Assembly: GCF_004210375.1 (NCBI RefSeq)
Contig: NC_134834.1
Location: 147,035,009 to 147,099,008 of the forward strand
Length of the DNA: 64,000 bases
Direction of reading: 5' to 3'
Source: Tachypleus tridentatus
Taxonomy: Eukaryota; Arthropoda; Merostomata; Xiphosura; Limulidae
Of this stretch, positions 56,598-64,000 are shown piece by piece (within the stretch, counting starts at the first letter, position 1; the number at the start of each line of letters is the position of its first letter). The notes beneath the pieces were generated by a model, which worked only from the letters and a program-made list of their open reading frames with translations, did not search any database and had not been told where the DNA came from. The translations under genes were made by a program, and so were the position numbers.

Positions 56598-56755
56598 GTG
56601 ACGTTACAGTTCATGAACCAGCCTAACTAAGCTTGTTACCTCATTCCAGTTCATGACTGAAGTAACCTGGCTTGATGTGACGTCACAGTTCATGAACTAG
56701 TATAACTTAGCTTGTTATCTTATCCCGGTTCACGACCGAAGTAACCTGGTTGTTT
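56598..56755. repeat. ~80-bp duplication, two copies
   Basis: GTGACGT(T/C)ACAGTTCATGAAC and GAAGTAACCTGG(C/T)T recur in order. Confidence 0.85.
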
Positions 56756-56917
56756 TAAACATTTTATTAATAGCAGGTGTACAAAAGATAGCAGGAAAAA
56801 ACGTCCCTTACATCATCTTAACAATTCAGAACGTATATTACCATGTTGATTAAATTATATAGAGATTTGGAAAATAAATATTAAATGACGTTTTTTGTAT
56901 CACAAACTGGAACATTT

Positions 56918-57012
56918 TGTTTTATTTGTACATAAGGTTACAAAATGGCTATTTGAGCGATCCATGAACACTGGAATCTGTTGTTTGACACGTTATCCAG
57001 TGGGCACACCCA
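56918..57012 (-). repeat. SINE family B/C, degraded
   Basis: AAGGTTACAAAATGGCTATT, GACACGTTATCCAGTGGG. Confidence 0.55.
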
Positions 57013-57163
57013 ACCCAGCTAGGCAGGTACTATTGTTCATCAACTTATTTGTTTTAAATATCTGATTCGGAACCACAGACTTCTATGACACAAGGGAATT
57101 GTATCCATTTCAGAGTTATAGAAGAGAATGGCTTTTAAACACTTCTTAAACCTTCCTTCCCTC

Positions 57164-57447
57164 TAGGCCCGGCATGGCCAAGCGTGTTAAGGCGTGCGAC
57201 TCGTAATCTGAGGGTCGCGGGTTCACATCCCCGTCGCGCCAAACATGCTCACCCTTTCAGCCGTGGGGGCGTTATAATGTGACGGTCAATCTCACTATGC
57301 GTTGGTAAAAGAGTAGCGTAAGGGTTGGCGGCGGGTGGTGATGACTAGCTGCCTTCCCTCTAGTCTTACACTACTAAATGAGGGACGGCTAGCACAGATA
57401 GCCCTCGTGTAGCTTTGTGCGAAATTAAAAAGAACAAACAAACAAAT
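57164..57447 (+). mobile_element. Young SINE family A copy with target-site duplication
   Basis: GGCCCGGCATGGCCAAGCGT head, full body, (AAAC)n tail; flanked by CCTTCCCTC at 57155-57163 and 57448-57456. Confidence 0.92.
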
Positions 57448-57613
57448 CCTTCCCTCATGTTATCAAGTTCACCGTTCTCAATTTCATTGACCTTTCGAGA
57501 ATACACGTGTTTTTTACATAGTTTTGGTGTAGATGAAGACGAACAGTAGGTTGAGATGAAAAATTTATAAGTTTTTGACAATATTGAGATCCCAGAGTTC
57601 ACCATGAAGTGAC

Positions 57614-57830
57614 TAGAAGTCGAGCGCCCTAACCACCTGGCCATGCCGGGCCTACATTAGAGGAAAGTAGACTAGTCATAACTAGCTTATTGGTTACTAC
57701 TGGGCTGCTGTTTTTTCCAGTGAAAAGTTGGATTAAACGTCCCTTCACAACGTCCCGGTAACGAAAGGAGCGAGCATGGTTATTCGAGGAGTTTCGATCC
57801 CGTGATCTGCAGATTGCAAGCCGAATATTC
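57614..57830 (-). repeat. Two rearranged SINE family A pieces
   Basis: Head complement ACCTGGCCATGCCGGGCC (57636-57653) abuts an older A/A' body (57656-57830; GAAAGGAGCGAGCATGG, GCAGATTGCAAGCCG). Confidence 0.75.
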
Positions 57831-57834
57831 ATCT

Positions 57835-58060
57835 ATGTTTCAATTATTAGGTATTATTATTACCTAGATATTTCAGTGATTTTTAGTTTTTGACACATGC
57901 AAATATATATTTAGTGAAACTGTCTAAAGAAGCATAGTTTGTAAAGAAAATTCAAGAAATTCTTAAATGTGTTTGATAAAGTTTTATACAAGTACTATTT
58001 TATTTTGTGTTGGATCGCCAGAAAGGACTTCAATATTAAATGTTTCTTTCTTTCCTTCAA
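57835..58060. other. Intergenic spacer
   Basis: AT-rich; nothing recognised. Confidence 0.4.
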
Positions 58061-58063
58061 AAC

Positions 58064-58375
58064 GGCCCGGCATAGCCGGGTGGTTAAGACACTCGACTCG
58101 TAATTCACTATTTCCTTTATGTGCCTAAGGCGTTCTACTCGTAATCTGAGGGTCGCGAGTTCGAATCCCCGTCGCACCAAACATGCTCGCCCTTTCAGCC
58201 GTTGGGACATTATAATGTGACAGTCAATCCCACTATTTGTTGGTAAAAGAGTAGCGTAAGGGTTGGCGGCGGGTGGTGATGACTAGCTGTCTTCCCTCTA
58301 GTCTTACATTGATAAATTAGGGACTGCTAGCACAGATAACCCTCGTGTAGCTTTGCGCGAAATTAAAAAAACAAA
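58064..58375 (+). repeat. SINE family A with duplicated head segment
   Basis: GGTTAAGACACTCGACTCGTAA is followed by 22 bp and then TAAGGCGTTCTACTCGTAATC, so the A-box-to-anticodon segment occurs twice in one copy. The rest is full length. Confidence 0.9.
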
Positions 58376-58379
58376 CAAA

Positions 58380-59045
58380 CAGGTAAACAAACCATCTGAT
58401 TTGAATATCGCCAAGCTAGCGTTGATTGATTTTAACTAACTATCATTTCTATATTACAACCAGGTGGTGCATACAACACTACGAGTAGAAATGTACAGAG
58501 TTCTATTGATCAAGCTCGATGCATGATTGGATAATTGTGTCTAGAAGTGAGATTCACTGAGACAATATGGTGAATCGTGGTTAACTTATTAAGCTTTGAC
58601 ACTAAAAAACGACCTTGTAAACTTTAGTACAAAAACAAAAAGAACTTCGCTTTCTGATGTTAAAGGAAAGTGAAAATTGATTTAATAACTTCATAAAAAC
58701 ACTCGGTTAGTGTCAGATTGTTTTTTGATACGTGTCAATAATCTCTTGGTTACGTGCCCTTCTCAAGGAAATTCCGGTTCTAGCTGAAAGCAACCATTCT
58801 TACTCGGGGAAGTAAAATAGGTCAGGGTCTAGGTGGAGCTTCATTCAGCTTGTGGTTACAGTGTCAGGTCAAACACATGTTCTTTGTAATATGACCAGTT
58901 ACCTATTCGTTTATCATTCAATCTCTTTGTGTGTTTATTTCAAAATTTATATCTACGATACACCCAAGTATTTATATATGTGTAGGTGTGTGTTTTGGGG
59001 TGTAGAATTTTAGTTCAGAGTCCAGTGAAAATGGTCAATATTTCA
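58380..59045. other. Intergenic, no gene seen
   Basis: Nothing recognised. Confidence 0.4.
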
Positions 59046-59049
59046 AAAT

Positions 59050-59180
59050 TACACGCCCCCAAGTTGCACAGCGATATGTCTTTGCGGACTTACAACGCTA
59101 GAAATCGAGTTTCGATACCCTTTGTGAGCAGAGCCCAGATAGTTCATTGTGTATCTTTGTGCTTAATTAAAAGAAAACAG
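59050..59180 (+). repeat. SINE family B
   Basis: GTTGCACAGCGATATGTCTT, GACTTACAACGCTAGAAATC, GTTTCGATACCCTTTGTGAG. Confidence 0.88.
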
Positions 59181-59259
59181 ACAAATTTTGGGTATTTTTA
59201 TGGCTGAATATATATTTATTTTGTCTGAAGAAGTAATTAACAGACTTTTAATCTGCGGT

Positions 59260-59375
59260 CTTCTGATGGGTTAGCACTAAATTTGTAGAATTACAACGGT
59301 AGATTCCTGGGTTCGATTCCCTGTCGTGTACAAAGTGAAGATAATCTATTGTGTTGTTGTGCAATTAATCAAACT
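59260..59375 (+). repeat. SINE family C-like
   Basis: ATTACAACGGTAGATTCCTG, GGTTCGATTCCCTGTCG. Confidence 0.65.
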
Positions 59376-59379
59376 ATTA

Positions 59380-59910
59380 ATTCTCCGCCAGACCTCACAT
59401 TGATATCCTAGCCTGAGTAATTTTCAAAAATGTCGGAAGACGTGGAAACCAACAGAGAATATAATTCAAACCTGTGACTATTAATAAATCTAAAGCTTTA
59501 ACCAAGAAAGCAAAAAAAGTTTGTAGATAGTGCAATACCTTATTTTAGCTCTCACCGATTGGTAAAGACAGAACAGCAAGGTTGCGCCAACCTTTCGTGA
59601 TAATGTGTCACTTTGAAAACATTCATTTTGAAAAACATAATACTTACGCCTTTCCAGTGAAACTTAGAACACGTGGGTCTTGAACATCATAAGCTAATAA
59701 CAACAACTGAGACACCTGCTGCTCCCATAAAACTAATAGGTGTTATATTAGAAGGCCTGGCCAGTTATGATAGTTGAGTAAACTGTCTTCCGGTATGTGC
59801 TCGGAATCGGTTTTCAGTTCTTAAAAAATAAAAGTAGTTGAACATGTGTCTTTGTGTGAAGAAGAATTATTTAAATTTATTTATTTTATCATTATTTACT
59901 TACGAGAAAA
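59380..59910. other. Intergenic, no gene seen
   Basis: Nothing recognised. Confidence 0.4.
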
Positions 59911-59911
59911 C

Positions 59912-60005
59912 CTTTGTTTGTTTGTTTTGGGTCAACCGTTGGGAATTAAACTCCGGATTTTAGTGTTGTAAGTCTGTAAACTTACCGCAGTTTTACCGAC
60001 AAGAG
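59912..60005 (-). repeat. SINE family C, partial
   Basis: AACTCCGGATTTTAGTGTTG, GTAAGTCTGTAAACTTACCG. Confidence 0.75.
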
Positions 60006-60206
60006 AACGTCCATTCTAATTATGGACACTGAACAGTTCAGACATTTAAATAATATGATAAAATCTGTAAAACGTTTAGATTGATTCTGACGTTACGTTT
60101 TATTTGATTTGAAAAAATTAGTACAATACAGGTGGAGAATCAAACTGTTTTTTTTAAATGACTAACTGTCGTTTCGAAGGTAAAGAAAATTCTGTACTGT
60201 TTGTTT

Positions 60207-60474
60207 GTTTTTTGAATTTCGCGCAAAGCTACACGAGGGCTATCTGCGCTAGCCGTCCTTAATTTAACAGTGTAAGACTAGAGGAAGGGCATCTAGTCAT
60301 CACCACCCATTGTCAACTCTTGGGCTACTCTTTTACCAACGAATCGTGGGATTAACCGTCACATAATAACGCCCCCACGGCTGAAAGGGCGAGTGTGTTT
60401 GGTGTGACGGAGATTCGAATCCGCGACCCGCAGATTACGAGTCCAGCGTCATAATTACTTGGCCGTGTCGGATC
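60207..60474 (-). repeat. SINE family A, full length
   Basis: TTTTTTGAATTTCGCGCAAA to ACTTGGCCGTGTCGG. Confidence 0.92.
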
Positions 60475-60683
60475 ACAAAGTAGCGGTCATGTGATCTATG
60501 TATGACTAGTATATTTACTGCTTCGACTTCACTTTTCTTCTCTCTTTGTTGGTCAAGCTTGATTCACAAAATGTATTTATTTCAGTTGGTAATAAAACGT
60601 GAGGTAAGGCTATACTATGGGATGGGAGTGGTAGCACTTGCCCCTTCCTTCCCTTTTGACGAGCTGTACGCTTCTTATTAGTA

Positions 60684-61091
60684 TTAGGTTGAGGAATAAA
60701 TCGTGAGCGTTTTTAAATAATTTCATTCAAGCATTACATGCAAGACTATACAATACTTCAATGCATGAACACATTACACCCAAAACATTTATTATGATAC
60801 TTTATTTCATATAATACCTAGGTATATAGTGTGCATTGTTTTACACGAAATTGCAAGAAATTAAATGCGAAAAGCAGATGGTGTCGAAAATGCTCGATTT
60901 TGTCCACTTGATATTCTATTTAATGAGCTGAAAATGAAAGCAAAAATTAAAGACATATGAAAATCAAACACACCATCTATTAGAGCAAAAATTTATCTAC
61001 CAAATGACATGAAATATTTTGCGAAAGCGTTTCATTTATGAATATATTTTTTTAACTTGAAAAAACGCTCACGAATTATTCCTCAACCCAA
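60684..61091. mobile_element. mariner-type MITE, 408 bp
   Basis: Left end TTAGGTTGAGGAATAAATCG + TGAGCGTTTTT; the right end, reversed, is TTGGGTTGAGGAATAATTCG + TGAGCGTTTTT. That gives inverted repeats of about 31 bp with two mismatches, flanked by TA at 60682-60683 and 61092-61093. The interior holds no transposase frame. The ends and the TA target fit Tc1/mariner. Confidence 0.9.
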
Positions 61092-61093
61092 TA

Positions 61094-62135
61094 GAATTAA
61101 CACACGTGTTAAAGTGATGGCAATAAACAAATAATTATTTCTCAGTTGTTCTGACATAAAAGTAATTATTTTTAACGTATTCTTCCAAGAAGTCACATCG
61201 GAAATGGTAAATATTATATTTTGTAAATCTCTACAAACTTAAAGATTCTACTATTTTATTTTAAATATATTATTATTTCTCACGTTATCCCACAAAATGA
61301 AAAGCTGACCAGCCCGGGGATCTTAAACATTAAAACATGAAATCAGGAGCTAATATTGATATCTAAAGAAAACAGGCTTGTCGTATATCTTCATTTGTAT
61401 GTAGGGGTGATCATATTTTAAAATGATTATTTGTATATTTTAACACCTCGAGATGTCGCTTCTACATACATTTTTTTTCCACAGCGAATTTCTGGCAACA
61501 AGACAATACAATGCTACCATAGATAGACTTATGACTGGGTAAACTTGTCATAACTCTTTCCAAGAAAACAAGTTCGTATAATAAAATAGCTAAGGGATGC
61601 AAAGCTTCGACATTCAAAGGTTATTAGGTGTAACAACGGACAACATCAGAAAACAAGTAAAACTGCAACACATATATATAAAGTTGCACCACCACTTAAA
61701 CAGCATCCAACACAAGACTTGGTTTTTCTAGATCTTCCATCTATCCATTGGCATTGTAATTGCTAACAAAATATACATATTTTAACCAATTATACAAGAT
61801 ATAACCCTCAGAGATTTTGCTCTTATAAAAAGAACAAATTTCGAATGCACAGACTGCTTCTCTGTGTTTTAGTTAACTATGTTAATGTATTTGTGGTATT
61901 TTCTTAAACTTCGAAATTTTCACTGTCTCTGTGTTTAAGCTGCAAATGAAACCGCCTCTGTGTGTATATGTTCTTCTAACACCCAGAACTATCAGAAATT
62001 AAGACTCTAACAGTAACACATATTGTTTTCAGGCTTGATTTCTTTGTTTTAATGGAAGCTACATATTTCAATAAATACTAGATATTTTCGTCAATAACAC
62101 GTTTCGATAGGTTATAGATGTTTTATTTTATGGCG
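61094..62135. other. Intergenic, no gene seen
   Basis: TATATAAAG at about 61675 resembles a TATA box, but no start codon with a donor site follows. Confidence 0.4.
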
Positions 62136-62139
62136 TGTT

Positions 62140-64000
62140 TCAACGGAAACGTAATATTTAGTTTATAGTATGTCTCAAGAGAATTTATAAATTCTAGTGT
62201 ATGGCATGTTTCAATGGAATCTATATATTCTTGTGTATGTTATGTTTCAATGGAATCTATATATTCTTGGGTGTGGTATGTTTCAATGGAATCTATATAT
62301 TCTAGTGTGTGGTATATTTCAAAGTAATTTATGTATTGTTATGTGTGGTATGTTTCAATGAAATTTAAATATTCTTGTGTGTTGTATGTTTCACTGGTAT
62401 CTATGTATTCTTGTGTGTGGTATGTTTCAATGAAATCTATATATTCTTGCGTGTGGTATGTTTCAATGGAATCCATGTATTCTTATGTGTGGTATATTTA
62501 AATGGAATTTATGTATTGTTATGTGTGGTATGTTTTAGTAGAATCTATATATTCTACTGTATGGTATGTTTCAATGGAATCTATGTATCCTTATGTGTGG
62601 TATGTTTCAATGGAATCTATGTATCCTTATGTGTGGTATGTTTCAATGGAATCTATATATCCTTGTGCGTGGTATGTTTCAATGGAATTTATGTATTCTC
62701 GAGTTTGGTATGTTTCAATGGAATATATATATTTTAGTGTATGGCATGTTTCAATGAAATCCATATATTCTTGTGTGTGGCATATTTTAATGGAATCTAT
62801 GTATCCTTATGTGTGGTATGTTTCAATGGAATCTATATATCCTTGTGTGTGGTATGTTTCAATGGAATTTATGTATTCTCGAGTTTGGTATGTTTTAATG
62901 GAATATATATATTCTCGTGTTTGGTATGTTTCAATGAAATCTATATATGCTAGTGTGTGGTATCTTTGAATGGAATTTATATATTCTTGTGTGTAGTATG
63001 TTTCAGTAAAATTTATGTATTGTTGCGTGTGGTATGCTTCAATGGAATTTTTGTAATGTTGTGTGTGGTATGTTTTAATGGAATGTATATATTCTAGTGA
63101 GTGGTATGTTTCAATGGAATCTATGTATCGTTGTGTGTGGTATGTTTCAATGGAATTTATGTATTCTTCTGTGTGATATGTTTCAATGGAATCTATATAT
63201 TCCTGTGTGTGGTATGTTTGCATGGAATTTATGTATTCTTGTGTGTGGTTTCTTTCAATGGAATTTATATATTTTTGTGTCTGGTATTCTGAATGGAGTC
63301 TATGTATTCTAATTTGTAACATGTTTCAATGAAATCTATATATTCTAATTTGTAATGTGTTTCAATGGAATCTACATATGCTTGTGTATGAGATGTTTCA
63401 AAGGAATCTATATATTCTTGTGTGTAGTGTGTTTCATTGGAATCTGTACATTCTTATCTGTGGTATGTTTCATTGGAATCTATATATTCTAGTGTGTGGT
63501 ATGTTTCAATGGAATTTATGTAATGTTGTGTGTGGTATGATTGAATGGAATCTATGTATACCTGTGTGTGGTATGTTTCAATAAAATCTATAAATGTTAT
63601 TGCGTGGTATCTTTCAAAGGAATTTATGCATTCTTGTGTGTTGTATGTTTTAATGGAATCTATCGTTGTATGTGGTATGTTTCAATGAAATTTATATATG
63701 CTAGTGTGTGGTATGTTTCAATGAAATTTGTATATGCTAGTGTGTGGTATGTTTCAATGGAATTTACGTGTTCTTCTGTGTGGTATGATTGAATGGAATC
63801 TATGTATACCTGTGTGTGGTACGTTTCAATGGAATTTATATATTTTTGTGTGTGTTATGTTTGAATGTAATCCATGTATTCTAATTTGTTATGTGTTTCA
63901 GTAGAATCTGTATATTCTTCTGTGTGGTATAATACAATGAAATTTATATATGATAATGTGGGGTATGTTTGAATGGAATCTAAGTATTCTAATTTGTATT
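62140..64000. repeat. 36-bp minisatellite, ~51 copies, continuing past the window
   Basis: Unit TGTGTGGTATGTTTCAATGG + AATCTATATATTCTTG with many substitutions. 36 is a multiple of three, so long open frames appear in at least three plus frames and on the minus strand (171 codons at 62807-63322, with a YHTQEYIDSIET pattern). Openness in many frames at once argues for a non-coding array. Confidence 0.97.

Noticed and set aside
2441-60474. tRNA genes
   Set aside because: The tRNA-like heads with A and B boxes all continue into SINE bodies and do not form complete cloverleaves with proper acceptor stems.
61670-61760. TATATAAAG as the promoter of a further cuticle peptide
   Set aside because: No ATG + four-codon exon + GTAAGT follows and no SAQ-type second exon is found downstream.
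62375-63792. Plus-strand frames of up to 155 codons
   Set aside because: By-products of the 36-bp minisatellite; several frames are open simultaneously.

Overview
The window reads as nuclear DNA of an arthropod: AT-rich, gene-poor, with spliceosomal introns (GTAAGT donors), TATA boxes, AATAAA poly(A) signals, cuticle-type genes and very dense tRNA-derived SINEs. The SINEs and cuticle peptides point to a chelicerate, most likely a horseshoe crab (Xiphosura). That placement is recognition from memory and was not searched.

Four host genes can be supported. (1) At 608-1787 (+) lies the 3' part of a chitin-binding Rebers-Riddiford (RR) cuticular protein with a long Lys/Asp/Glu insert and a Pro/Tyr-rich tail; its reading frame changes twice, both times at A-runs. 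(2) At 23833-25675 (+) and (3) at 36091-36935 (+) lie two 61-residue secreted peptides that align without gaps. (4) At 48507-49671 (-) lies a related 86-residue peptide. Genes 2-4 share one architecture: a TATA box, a first coding exon of exactly four codons, a phase-0 GTAAGT intron, and a second exon that starts inside the signal peptide and ends it with (A/S)SAQ. They lie about 12-13 kb apart, so this looks like part of a tandemly expanded cuticle-peptide cluster. Their likely job is to be secreted by epidermis into the exoskeleton, where an RR protein such as gene 1 would bind chitin.

The rest is repeats. Three tRNA-derived SINE families account for about 70 copies: family A (about 270 bp, Thr-CGT-like head), family B (about 120 bp, Val-TAC-like head) and family C (about 115 bp). 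Some copies have clear target-site duplications and one is nested. DNA transposon relics are a hAT MITE (38478-38645), a mariner-type MITE (60684-61091), a mariner transposase fragment (about 41088-41580), a two-member family with palindromic GCCGCGGC ends (19033-19404, 53662-53775) and a possible Helitron. Retroelement relics are two Penelope-like GIY-YIG fragments (about 32.4 kb and 35.0 kb), several Penelope-type tails with a hammerhead-ribozyme-like core, and a LINE ORF2 C-terminus (about 39.6-40.0 kb).

Major tandem arrays are 43 bp x about 23 (15.6-16.5 kb), 38 bp x about 63 (20.2-22.6 kb), 33 bp x about 17 (44.0-44.5 kb), 55 bp x 4 (52.9-53.1 kb) and 36 bp x about 51 (62.1 kb to the window end). 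The 33- and 36-bp units are multiples of three, so they create long spurious open frames. Coordinates of repeats are read by eye and are good to about 5-15 bp unless a target-site duplication is stated.
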